This document shows, in pieces, positions 1 through 7,056 of a stretch of DNA of 8,768 nucleotides (its first letter is position 1; each line of letters opens with the position of its first letter). The notes under the pieces are model-generated. The model worked only from the letters and a program-made list of their open reading frames with translations. It made no database searches and had not been told where the DNA came from. The translations under genes were made by a program, and so were the position numbers. Origin of the DNA: an uncultured Ardenticatenia bacterium (GTDB lineage Bacteria; Chloroflexota; Anaerolineae; Promineifilales; Promineifilaceae); assembly GCA_937858165.1 (NCBI GenBank), contig CALLZA010000722.1, positions 1 through 8,768 on the forward strand, read 5' to 3'.

Positions 1-1145
1 TGGTCGGGCCGGCAGTGCAAGCCGGGCTGGCGGACTTCACGGTCGGCCGGCTCATGCGCGGCTCGTCCCGGTGGACGTTCGAGGGCATCTCCGGGGCTCT
101 GGAGTCGGTGGGCGCCGGCGTCTCTTTCGGCGGCAGCCGCCACACGACCGGCTTCTCGACCTACAGCCTGGTCGAAGATCTCGACCTGGTGCTGGACATC
201 GCCGCCGACGCCCTTTGCCGGCCGACGTTCCCGGCTGAGCACGTCGAGCGCGTGCGCGGCCAGACCGTCACCGGCTTGCAGATGCGAGCCAACGACCCGC
301 GTAGCATGGCCCGTCTGACCTTCTTCGAAACGGCCTATGGCGACCACCCCTACGGCCGCTCTGTCAGCGGCTACGAGGCGACTGTGGCCGCCCTGGGCCG
401 CGACGACGTGCACGACTTCCACGCCCGCTACTACGGCCCGCACGAGATGATCATCGGCCTCGTCGGCGCCATTCGGGCCGATGAGGCGCTGCGCAAGTTG
501 GCGGCCGTCTTCGGCGGCTGGCGTAACGACGCCCAGCAGCCCATCCAATTCGCCCCCGAAGCGCCGCGGCCGGCCGGCCTGGTGCGCCGCGCCTTCGCCA
601 TGCCCGACAAGCATCAGGTCGATGTGGTCCTCGGCCTGCCCGGCCCGCGCCGTGCCGCGCCCGACTATCTGGACGCCAGCCTCATGAACACCATCCTTGG
701 CGTTTTCGGCATGATGGGGCGCATCGGCCACAACGTGCGCGAGGAGCAGGGGCTGGCCTACTACGCCTCCAGCCGGCTGGAGGGCGGCCTGGGACCGGGG
801 CCATGGCTGGCCTCGGCCGGCGTCGCCCCGGACAAGGTCGAGCAGGCCATCGAAGCCATCCGACACGAAATCCGCCGCATCCAGGAGGAGCCGGTCGCCG
901 CCGAGGAGCTGGCCGACAGCCAGGCGTATCGCACCGGTTCGCTGCCCATGAGCCTGGAGACCAACAGCGGCCTGGTGGATGTGATTACCGACATGGAGTT
1001 GTACGGCCTGGGCATGAACTACCTTCACACCTATACCCCCGCGATGAAGGCCATCACCCCGGAGCGCATTCAGGCCGCCGCGCGGCGCTACCTGAGCGCC
1101 GACGACCTGGTTATCGCTGTCGCCGGGCCGGTGGAGGCGCTGTAA
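1..1145 (+). CDS. M16-family (insulinase-like) peptidase, non-zinc half or subunit, 5' truncated
   Basis: The reading frame is open from base 3 to the TAA at 1143-1145, so the true start is upstream of the window. The visible ~380 residues are one M16 N-type domain followed by an M16_C domain. Where catalytic M16 domains have G-x-x-H-F-L-E-H, this one reads GLADFTVGR (about 27-53), so the zinc ligands are gone. The rest of the fold is recognisable: EDLDLVLDIAADAL, HPYGRSVSGYE (345-377), and near 738-764 VREEQGLAYY. That last motif carries the Arg/Tyr pair which in two-part M16 enzymes comes from the non-zinc partner and helps bind substrate. This is therefore either the C-terminal half of a ~850-residue fused peptidase or the partner subunit of a zinc-bearing protein encoded just upstream; the window cannot decide. 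Its expected role is to help cleave peptides together with the zinc half. Its stop overlaps the start of acpS, suggesting co-translation. Family assignment is firm; substrate is unknown. Confidence 0.88.
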   Translation, partial: VGPAVQAGLADFTVGRLMRGSSRWTFEGISGALESVGAGVSFGGSRHTTGFSTYSLVEDLDLVLDIAADALCRPTFPAEHVERVRGQTVTGLQMRANDPRSMARLTFFETAYGDHPYGRSVSGYEATVAALGRDDVHDFHARYYGPHEMIIGLVGAIRADEALRKLAAVFGGWRNDAQQPIQFAPEAPRPAGLVRRAFAMPDKHQVDVVLGLPGPRRAAPDYLDASLMNTILGVFGMMGRIGHNVREEQGLAYYASSRLEGGLGPGPWLASAGVAPDKVEQAIEAIRHEIRRIQEEPVAAEELADSQAYRTGSLPMSLETNSGLVDVITDMELYGLGMNYLHTYTPAMKAITPERIQAAARRYLSADDLVIAVAGPVEAL

Positions 1146-1537
1146 TGTTGGCCACGGGCATTGACCTGATCGAGATCGAGCGCGTGCGGCGTGGGCTGCA
1201 GCGCCACGGGTCGCGCTTTGCCGATCGCTTCTTCACCGCGCGCGAGCAGGCGCAATGCGCCGGGCGCGTTGCCAGCCTGGCCGGCCGTTTTGCCGTCAAG
1301 GAGGCCGTCGGCAAGGCGCTGGGCACGGGCATCGGCGATGTCGGCTGGAAGGACATCGAAGTGCTCAACGACGACCGCGGCCGCCCCCATCTGATGCTCC
1401 ACAACGCCGCCGAACGCCTGGCCGCCGAGCGCGGCCTGAACGAGTGGGCGATCAGCCTGTCCCATACGGCGACGCATGCTGTTGGCTTGGCGGTGGCGCA
1501 GGGGGGAGAGGGTCTTGACCGCGAGGTGGCTCCATGA
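1145..1537 (+). CDS. acpS: Holo-[acyl-carrier-protein] synthase
   Basis: AcpS moves the 4'-phosphopantetheine arm from CoA to a serine of acyl carrier protein, giving the holo-ACP needed for fatty-acid synthesis in the cytoplasm. The 130-residue length is normal for the family. The N-terminus GIDLIEIERV (residues 5-14) contains the Mg-binding Asp7. LAGRFAVKEAVGKALGTG (45-62) contains the second metal ligand Glu53 and the Lys-Glu pair typical of the family. ISLSHTATHAVGLAV (103-117) is the usual C-terminal strand motif. The ATG at 1145 is chosen because it puts the GID motif at residue 5, and because GGAGG at 1133-1137 sits 7 nt upstream. The ATG shares one base with the TAA of the peptidase gene, and the acpS TGA overlaps the next ATG by 4 nt, so expression is probably coupled on both sides. 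An in-frame start far upstream would run through the peptidase gene in another frame and is not credible. I see nothing missing. Confidence 0.95.
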   Translation: MLATGIDLIEIERVRRGLQRHGSRFADRFFTAREQAQCAGRVASLAGRFAVKEAVGKALGTGIGDVGWKDIEVLNDDRGRPHLMLHNAAERLAAERGLNEWAISLSHTATHAVGLAVAQGGEGLDREVAP

Positions 1538-2421
1538 CCGCCGTCCGCCGCCTCCTGGCCGTTCTGGCCCACCCCGACGACGAATCCTTCGGCATCGGCG
1601 GCACGCTGGCCCGCTATGCCGACGAAGGGGCTGACGTCCACATCGCCATCGCCACCGACGGCGTGGCCGGCTCCGTGGCCGCCGGCTATGAGCATACCCT
1701 GGTCGAGTTGGCCGCAGTGCGTCACAAGGAGCTGGAGACGGCCGTCGCCACGTTGGGCGGCACGCTCCACACCTTCGGCTACCGCGACTCCGGCTACATC
1801 GGCGACCCGGCCAACCAGCACCCCGACGCCTTCATCAACGCCGACGAGCACGAGGCCATCGGCCGCGTCGTCGAGCTCATCCGCGTCATCCGGCCGCAAG
1901 TGGTCATCACCCACGACGAAACGGGCGGTTACTACCACCCCGACCACATCTTCTGCTGGAAGATAACCACTGCCGCCTTCGACGCCGCGGCCGACCCGGC
2001 GGCCTACCCGGAACTGGGCCTGCCCCCCTACCGGCCGCAGCGCCTCTACTACACCGGCTTCTCCAACCGCATGGTCAAGGTCTTCACTTGGCTTATGCGC
2101 TTGCGCGGCCAGGACCCCAAGCGCGCCGGTCGCAACAAAGATATCGACTGGACGCGCATCGGCATCGAACCGGGCCGGCTGCACGCCCACATCGACTACC
2201 GGCGCTACTGGGACGCCAAGCGGACGGCCGGCGCGGCCCATGCCAGCCAGGGCGGCGGCATGGCCCGCGGTCGTCTGCTGCCCGAACGCATCCAGCGGCG
2301 CTATATGGCCACCGAGACGTTCATCCGTGCCTACCCGCCCGCGCCCGAGGGCTTTCGCGAGTCCGACCTCTTTGCCGGAGTCGAGTTGAGTGACGAACGA
2401 CGAACGACGAACGACGAGTGA
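1534..2421 (+). CDS. PIG-L/LmbE-type zinc-dependent N-deacetylase
   Basis: This 295-residue protein belongs to the PIG-L (LmbE-like) family. Members remove the acetyl group from N-acetylglucosamine-type conjugates, for example in mycothiol or bacillithiol synthesis or on glycans. The family motif AHPDDE is at residues 12-17 and contains His13 and Asp16 as expected zinc ligands and Asp15 as the expected catalytic base. THDETGGYYHPDH (126-138) supplies the third zinc ligand. AHASQGG (235-241) matches the conserved aHxSQ stretch near the C-terminus. No signal peptide is visible, so it is probably cytoplasmic. The ATG at 1534 has GAGGTGG at 1523-1529 in front of it and overlaps the acpS stop as ATGA, making it the third gene of the visible operon. 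The last ten residues, SDERRTTNDE, are encoded by a heptamer repeat that also supplies the stop codon, so this tail is probably not functional protein. The real substrate cannot be read from sequence; a thiol-cofactor role is only one possibility. Confidence 0.9.
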   Translation: MTAVRRLLAVLAHPDDESFGIGGTLARYADEGADVHIAIATDGVAGSVAAGYEHTLVELAAVRHKELETAVATLGGTLHTFGYRDSGYIGDPANQHPDAFINADEHEAIGRVVELIRVIRPQVVITHDETGGYYHPDHIFCWKITTAAFDAAADPAAYPELGLPPYRPQRLYYTGFSNRMVKVFTWLMRLRGQDPKRAGRNKDIDWTRIGIEPGRLHAHIDYRRYWDAKRTAGAAHASQGGGMARGRLLPERIQRRYMATETFIRAYPPAPEGFRESDLFAGVELSDERRTTNDE

Positions 2422-2425
2422 CGAG
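2391..2425 (+). repeat. Heptamer tandem repeat (unit ACGAACG) at the end of the deacetylase gene
   Basis: Read in 7-base steps from 2391, the units are TGACGAA, CGACGAA, CGACGAA, CGACGAG, TGACGAG. Five units in strict phase vary only at one or two positions. The array covers the last ten codons and the TGA (2419-2421) of the deacetylase gene. Because 7 is not a multiple of 3, successive units encode different residues, which explains the odd tail of the protein. It resembles the short tandemly repeated repetitive (STRR) heptamers known from cyanobacterial genomes; that comparison is from general knowledge. Confidence 0.8.
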
Positions 2426-2446
2426 CATAGTCACTCGCAACCTTTT
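2415..2446 (+). terminator. Possible Rho-independent terminator after the peptidase-acpS-deacetylase operon
   Basis: CGAGTGAC at 2415-2422 is perfectly complementary to GTCACTCG at 2430-2437, giving an 8-bp stem with a 7-nt loop that includes the deacetylase stop codon. Five bases later there are four T (2443-2446). The T-run is short and not directly at the stem, so termination would be weak. The left arm is part of the heptamer repeat, so the pairing may be incidental. Its place at the end of an operon favours the call. Confidence 0.4.
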
Positions 2447-2490
2447 ACTGCCAACTGCTTACTGACAACTGACAACTGACAACTGACAAC
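2447..2490 (+). repeat. Heptamer tandem repeat (unit ACTGACA) upstream of the hydrolase gene
   Basis: From 2447 the units are ACTGCCA, ACTGCTT, then four perfect ACTGACA copies (2461-2488) and AC. Six units keep the same phase; the outermost two have diverged in their last bases. The array ends exactly where the GAGGA ribosome binding site (2491-2495) of the next gene begins. TGA recurs every 7 bases, at 2463, 2470, 2477 and 2484, so all three + frames are stopped. It fills most of the gap between the two genes and leaves little room for a promoter. Confidence 0.93.
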
Positions 2491-2499
2491 GAGGACACC

Positions 2500-3453
2500 A
2501 TGACCTTTCGACGAGTAATGCGACTCCTGAGCCTGCTGGCCGGGCTGGCCGCCGGACTGACGGCGGCGATAGTGGCCCTCTTCGCCCGGCGGATGATCGC
2601 CCCGGCGCGCCAGCCGCTCTGGTGCACACCGGGCGACATGGGCCTGGCGTTCGAGAACGTCCACTTTCCGGCCCGCGACAGCGTCCGCCTGTCGGGCTGG
2701 TTCATCCCCGCGCCTCGCGCCACCGGCGGCAACGCCACCATCATCCTGCTCCACGGTTGGGCCTGGAACCGCCTGGGGGACGCGGCCAACGATGTGCTGG
2801 CCAATCTGTCGGGCACGACGCCCGTAGAACTGCTGCGGCTGGCCCATGCACTGCACTACGAAGGGTATCACGTGCTCATGTTCGACCTGCGCAACCACGG
2901 CGAGAGCGCGGCCCATCCGCCGGTGACGTTCGGCCAGAGCGAGGCGGACGACCTGCTGGGGGCACTGGCCTACTTGCAGACGCGGCCCGACGTGGACACA
3001 GCGCGTATCGGGGCCATCGGCTTCTCGATGGGGGCCAACACCATCCTCTATACCCTGCCACAGACACAGGAGCTGCGCGCGGCCATCGCCGTCCAGCCCT
3101 CAACGGCGGCCGTCTTCGCCGAGGGGTACGCCAATGACCTGCTGGGGCCGGCGGCCGGGCTGGTGCGGCCGCTGGTGGAGACGACCTATGCCGCCGTCAC
3201 CGGCGTGCCCCTGCGCGCGCTGCAACCCGCCTTCGCCGCCTCCGGGGCAGATGTTAGCCGTCCGACGCCGGTGCTGTTCGTCCAGTGCAAGGCCGACCGC
3301 TGGGGCACGCTGGCCGATGCCGGACAGTTGGCCGCGGCCACGCCGGGCGGTCAGGGGCCGCTGTTTGTTGACGGCGACCACCGCTACCACGGCTACCAGT
3401 ACCTCATCGAAAACCCACGCATCGCCGTTACCTTCCTGGAGCAGTATCTCTAG
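2500..3453 (+). CDS. Membrane-anchored alpha/beta hydrolase
   Basis: This 317-residue serine hydrolase has the alpha/beta fold. The N-terminus has basic residues (MTFRRVMR) followed by a hydrophobic segment at about 8-29, a likely signal anchor, so the enzyme probably sits at the membrane. LLHGWAWN (83-90) is the HG oxyanion-loop motif. HVLMFDLRNHGES (124-136) is the typical strand and turn. GFSMGA (174-179) is the nucleophile elbow with catalytic Ser176. The acid is probably Asp266 in CKADRWGT, and the base His294 in DGDHRYHG, with His297 as an alternative. Length and layout resemble S33-like or BAAT-like hydrolases; the substrate, an ester or peptide, is not predictable. The start is supported by GAGGA at 2491-2495, four bases from the ATG, a slightly short spacing. 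The gene stands alone: a heptamer array lies before it and an inverted-repeat spacer after it. Confidence 0.88.
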   Translation: MTFRRVMRLLSLLAGLAAGLTAAIVALFARRMIAPARQPLWCTPGDMGLAFENVHFPARDSVRLSGWFIPAPRATGGNATIILLHGWAWNRLGDAANDVLANLSGTTPVELLRLAHALHYEGYHVLMFDLRNHGESAAHPPVTFGQSEADDLLGALAYLQTRPDVDTARIGAIGFSMGANTILYTLPQTQELRAAIAVQPSTAAVFAEGYANDLLGPAAGLVRPLVETTYAAVTGVPLRALQPAFAASGADVSRPTPVLFVQCKADRWGTLADAGQLAAATPGGQGPLFVDGDHRYHGYQYLIENPRIAVTFLEQYL

Positions 3454-3466
3454 ATGGAGAAAGCGT

Positions 3467-3523
3467 CCACAGATTACTCAGATTACACAAATTCACCTCT
3501 AAAGAAATCTGTGTAATCTGTGG
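3467..3523. repeat. Inverted repeat with internal direct repeats, intergenic
   Basis: CCACAGATTAC (3467-3477) is perfectly complementary to GTAATCTGTGG (3513-3523). A second register also pairs: AGATTACACA (3480-3489) with TGTGTAATCT (3510-3519). The left arm itself contains two copies of CAGATTAC nine bases apart (3470-3477 and 3479-3486), so two different hairpins can form. The stretch is much richer in A and T than the genes around it. The motif resembles the CAGATTACACAGATT-type repeats I recall from several environmental bacterial groups. It could act as a weak terminator for the hydrolase gene, but no T-run follows. I call it a dispersed repeat. Confidence 0.7.
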
Positions 3524-3554
3524 GCTCTCTCTTCCTGCAATCGAGGCGCACGAC

Positions 3555-6500
3555 ATGAGCCGACCGGTCACGGTTTTGCGCACGCGAATAACGCCGCCGC
3601 GGATGGGCGCGCGCATGATCGAGCGCCCGCGCCTGACGCGCCAGCTGGACGAATCGCTCAACTATCGCCTGACCCTCATCCAGGCCGGCGCGGGCTTCGG
3701 CAAGACCACTGCCCTGGCAGCGCTGGCCGGTTCGCCGCCGCTCATCTGGTACCAACTGATGGACGAAGACCGCGACCCGCTCGTCTTCCTGCTCCATCTC
3801 TGCCACGCCGCGCGGCTGGCCCTGCCCGACCTGAGCGATCTACCCCTCTCGCTGCTGGAGTCGTGGGACGGCACCAGCAGCCCGCTGCCCTCAACGCAGA
3901 TTCTTGACGAGTGGCTCAACAGCCTGGCCGCGATTCTGCGCGCCCCTGTTCGGCTCGTCCTCGATGATGTCCATCTAGTCGCGCCGGCCACCGAGATCGT
4001 CCACCTCATCGACCGGCTTATAGGCCTGGCCCCCGACGACCTGCATATCCTGCTGGCCGGGCGTGCCCCCCTCGCTTTGCCCGGCCTGCCGCGCTGGACT
4101 GCCTGTGGCCTGGTCTTCATCATCGACCGCTCAGCGTTGGCCTTCACCGGCGACGAGATCGCCGCCCTGTTCGCCCGCGCCTATGGGTATGAGTTGACTG
4201 GCGACGAAGCGGACAGGCTGCTGGAGGCAACGGAGGGCTGGGCCATCGCCCTGCAACTGGTGTGGCAGAGCCTGCGCGGCGGGGCGTTTGCCTCGGTCGA
4301 AGACGTGCTCTCCAACCAGGCCACGACGCTCGACAGCCTCTTTCACATTCTGGCGACGGAGATCTTTGCCGGGCAGCCGGCCGACGTCCAGGCGTTCTTG
4401 CGCGCCACGTCGGTCTTGCGCGTCATCACCGCCGAAGCGTGTGACGCGCTCTATTCCGCTGGCCCCGGCGCGCCGCTCGAAGGCGACTCGTTGCGCGCCG
4501 CCGCGCCCAGCGCCGCCATGCTCGCCTATCTGCGGCGCATTGACCTCTTCCTGGTTGACCTGGGTGACGGCACGCTGCGCTATCACCACATCTTCCACAG
4601 CTTCCTCGAGCAACTGACCGATCCGGCGGCGCGTCGCGCGAACCATCTGCTGGCCGCGGCCCACTTTCGCCAGCAAAACGACTTCGGCGAGGCGATCTAT
4701 CACCTGCAAAAGGCGGGGCAGAGCGGCCTTTCGACGGCCGACATCGCCGCTACAGCCGCCCTGCTGGAAAGCTATGGCGCGCAACTGCTGGCGTCCGGCC
4801 GGCTCGACACCCTGGCCGCCCATCTGGCCGCTATCCCGCCCGAAGTTCTCCAGGATCACCCCGCTCTCCTCTTCTACCTGGGCGAGTTGGCCCGCCTGCG
4901 CAGCCGCTTCCAGGAAGCGCTCGGCTGGTATCAGCAAGCCGAGACCGCCTGGCGGCAGCGCGGCCAACCGGAGGGTGTGGGGCGCGCCCTGCGGGGGCAG
5001 GCCCGCGTCTACCTCGACACCGTCAACCCCAGCCAGGCCGAGAGCCTGCTCGAACAGTCCATCCGCCTGAGCGAAGGTGTGGAAAGCCACGAGATGCGCG
5101 CCCGGCTCTACGAGTTGCTGGCGGAGAACAAGCTGAATCTGGGCCACATCGAGGAGGCGGAAAGCCTGCGGCGGCAGGCCGATGCCCTGCGTAGCGCGGC
5201 GCCGTCAGATTCGCAACTGCTCTATCGCGTGCTACTGCGAACCGGCCGGTTGGACGAAGCGTGCCGCCGGTTGGAGGAGCGGGCGGCGGCCGAGCAACTG
5301 TCGCCGGTGTTGACGCCGCGCGCCCACCGCGAGACCCACCTGCTGCTGTCGCTGGTCTACGCCCTGCAAGGGCGCGGTGAGGCGGCCTACGCCTCGGCCC
5401 GCGAAGGCGGCCGGCGCGGCGTGGACATGGGCTCCCCCTTCGTCACCGCTGTCGGCCACCTGCGCGAGGGGCACGCCCTGGCGCTGCTGCCCGATCCACG
5501 GCGCTTCGAGCTGGCCCGCGAGCAGTACGAAAAGGCGATCGCCATCAGCCGCGAGCTGGCTGTGCCGCGGTTGATCGTCGAGGCCAGTTGGGGGCTGTGT
5601 CGCGTCTACGGCTACAGCGGCGATCTGGCCCGCGCCCTGCCCGCGGCCACGGAGGGCATCGACATCGCCACGGCCGCCGGTGACGAGTGGATCGCTTCGC
5701 TGGTGCGCGTGTCGCTGGGCGCCGGGCTGACGATGGCCGGCCGCTACGAAGCCGCGCTGGAGTGGCTGAGCCGCGCGTTGCAGGGCTTCCAGGAGTGCAG
5801 CGACACCTTCGGCGTCTGCGCCACCCGCCTGTGGCTGGCTGTGGTGCGTTGGCAACAGGGCCGGCTCGACTTGCTACCGCAGCTCTTGCCCGCCGCTCTG
5901 GCCGCTTGCGAAGACAACGGCTACGACTACCTGTTGACCCGTCCGACCTTCGTCGGCCCGCCGGATGAGCGCGTCTTTGTGCCGCTGCTGGTGCTGGCCC
6001 GCGAACGCGGCTGGCGCGCCGAGTACGTCGGGCGGCTGCTGGCCTCGCTGGGGCTGGGGCAGACCACCCACCACCCCGGTTACCGCGTGGGCGTGGTCAC
6101 GCTGGGCAGCTTCGCCGTCTACAAGGGCGAGACGGCCATCGCCGCCAATAGCTGGCGGCGGGCAAAGGCGCGGCAGCTATTCCAGTTGTTGCTGACCTAT
6201 CGCCACACGGCGCTCGACCGCGACCAGATTCTGGAACACCTCTGGCCGGGCATGGAGCCGGCGGCCGCCGGGCGCAACTTCAAAGTGACGCTCAACACGC
6301 TTTATCAGGTACTGGAGCCACAGCGTGAGCCGGGCGCGGAGTCGGCTTTTGTCTATCGCGAGGGCACGAGTTACTGTCTGCGATCCGGGGCCGACCTGTG
6401 GTTGGATGCCGAGCAGTTCGCCGCCCTCATCGCTCAGGCACGCGCCGCCCAAAGCGCCCCGGCTCCCCCACGCCCGCGCGCCGCGGTCGCCCCACTCCCA

Positions 6501-6875
6501 TCGGCCATGACTCTTCTTGAGCAGGCCGTGGCCCTCTACAAAGGCGACTATCTGCCGGAGGCGATCTACGAGACGTGGGCAGCGGCCGAACGCGAGCGGT
6601 TGGCGGTGATGTTTCTCAGCGCCGCCGATCGCCTGACCGAGCTATACCTGGAGGCCGGCCGCTATGAGCAGGGCGTGGAGCTGGCCCAACGTACTCTGGC
6701 CGCCGACAACTGTTGGGAGCGGGCCTACCGCCACCTGATGGTTGCCTACCACCGGTTGGGCAATCGCGGCCAGATCGGGCGGGTCTACCAGCGCTGCGTG
6801 CAGACGCTGCGCGACGAGCTGGACGTGGCCCCAACGGATGAGACGACAGCCCTCTTTGCCGAACTAACCAGCTAG
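3555..6875 (+). CDS. Large STAND-ATPase/TPR transcriptional regulator with C-terminal winged helix and BTAD
   Basis: This 1106-residue protein looks like a MalT/LAL-type signal-sensing activator. The N-terminal part is a STAND NTPase: Walker A is GAGFGKTT (45-52), Walker B is VLDD (135-138), LAFTGDEIAALF (195-206) follows, and TEGWAIALQL (226-235) marks the conserved GW region. Residues ~360-840 are helical and Ala/Leu-rich with TPR-like pairs, a plausible ligand or partner platform. From about 845 there is an OmpR/SARP-like winged helix, with LGSFAVYKGE, a basic SWRRAKARQLFQLLL helix and DQILEHLWPG. A bacterial transcriptional activation domain (BTAD) starts near 947 and runs to the end. A Pro/Ala-rich insert (967-982) interrupts the BTAD. 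In AfsR-like proteins the DNA-binding part is at the N-terminus; here it is at the C-terminus, and no LuxR helix-turn-helix is seen. The ATG has GAGG at 3543-3546, 8 nt upstream. The target genes cannot be named; neighbours on either side are candidates. Confidence 0.9.
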   Translation: MSRPVTVLRTRITPPRMGARMIERPRLTRQLDESLNYRLTLIQAGAGFGKTTALAALAGSPPLIWYQLMDEDRDPLVFLLHLCHAARLALPDLSDLPLSLLESWDGTSSPLPSTQILDEWLNSLAAILRAPVRLVLDDVHLVAPATEIVHLIDRLIGLAPDDLHILLAGRAPLALPGLPRWTACGLVFIIDRSALAFTGDEIAALFARAYGYELTGDEADRLLEATEGWAIALQLVWQSLRGGAFASVEDVLSNQATTLDSLFHILATEIFAGQPADVQAFLRATSVLRVITAEACDALYSAGPGAPLEGDSLRAAAPSAAMLAYLRRIDLFLVDLGDGTLRYHHIFHSFLEQLTDPAARRANHLLAAAHFRQQNDFGEAIYHLQKAGQSGLSTADIAATAALLESYGAQLLASGRLDTLAAHLAAIPPEVLQDHPALLFYLGELARLRSRFQEALGWYQQAETAWRQRGQPEGVGRALRGQARVYLDTVNPSQAESLLEQSIRLSEGVESHEMRARLYELLAENKLNLGHIEEAESLRRQADALRSAAPSDSQLLYRVLLRTGRLDEACRRLEERAAAEQLSPVLTPRAHRETHLLLSLVYALQGRGEAAYASAREGGRRGVDMGSPFVTAVGHLREGHALALLPDPRRFELAREQYEKAIAISRELAVPRLIVEASWGLCRVYGYSGDLARALPAATEGIDIATAAGDEWIASLVRVSLGAGLTMAGRYEAALEWLSRALQGFQECSDTFGVCATRLWLAVVRWQQGRLDLLPQLLPAALAACEDNGYDYLLTRPTFVGPPDERVFVPLLVLARERGWRAEYVGRLLASLGLGQTTHHPGYRVGVVTLGSFAVYKGETAIAANSWRRAKARQLFQLLLTYRHTALDRDQILEHLWPGMEPAAAGRNFKVTLNTLYQVLEPQREPGAESAFVYREGTSYCLRSGADLWLDAEQFAALIAQARAAQSAPAPPRPRAAVAPLPSAMTLLEQAVALYKGDYLPEAIYETWAAAERERLAVMFLSAADRLTELYLEAGRYEQGVELAQRTLAADNCWERAYRHLMVAYHRLGNRGQIGRVYQRCVQTLRDELDVAPTDETTALFAELTS

Positions 6876-6995
6876 CCGTTCGTAGTGTTGCGCTTTAGCG
6901 CTCGACTCCCAACTGTAACCCGTGGGTAGCCGCCATTTGCTATCGTATCCATGCGGCCCCGGCGACCCATTTCGACCCGCCGCCGGACATAGGTG
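6876..6995. other. Non-coding spacer with a short hairpin
   Basis: No convincing gene is visible here. Right after the regulator stop, GTTCGTAGTG (6878-6887) leads into GCGCT-TT-AGCGC (6890-6901), a perfect 5-bp stem with a 2-base loop. The combination resembles one half of an inverted-repeat element that I recall from Chloroflexota intergenic regions, but no matching second half (CACTACGAAC) is found downstream. The hairpin is too short and lacks a T-run to be called a terminator. The rest, up to the heptamer array, shows no repeat or promoter that I can support. Confidence 0.45.
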
Positions 6996-7044
6996 ACCGA
7001 CTACCGACTACTGTTTACTGCCTGCTGGACACTGCTTACCGAAG
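6996..7044 (+). repeat. Diverged heptamer repeat upstream of the small-protein gene
   Basis: Cut in 7-base steps from 6996 the units are ACCGACT, ACCGACT, ACTGTTT, ACTGCCT, GCTGGAC, ACTGCTT, ACCGAAG. Six of seven start with ACYG; the last three bases vary freely. This looks like an older, decayed relative of the ACTGACA array at 2447-2490, in the same orientation. Its last unit merges with the likely ribosome binding site of the next gene. Confidence 0.7.
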
Positions 7045-7056
7045 AAGGTACTACCC

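Noticed and set aside
1111..2241. Long minus-strand open frame opposite acpS and the deacetylase (376 codons)
   Set aside because: It overlaps two genes with firm family motifs, and its Val/Gly/Arg-rich translation matches no family.
2391..2490. CRISPR-like array
   Set aside because: The repeats are 7 bases long and directly joined without unique spacers, so this is a simple tandem repeat.
3492..3519. Possible promoter for the regulator (TTCACC, 16 bp, TAATCT)
   Set aside because: Only 4 of 6 and 3 of 6 matches to the sigma-70 consensus, and the whole stretch belongs to an inverted repeat, so the match is not informative.
4131..5147. Long open frame on the minus strand inside the regulator gene (338 codons)
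   Set aside because: It is antisense to a gene with clear NTPase motifs. Its translation shows no domain and has the Gln/Arg/Gly-rich composition expected from the complement of GC-rich codons.
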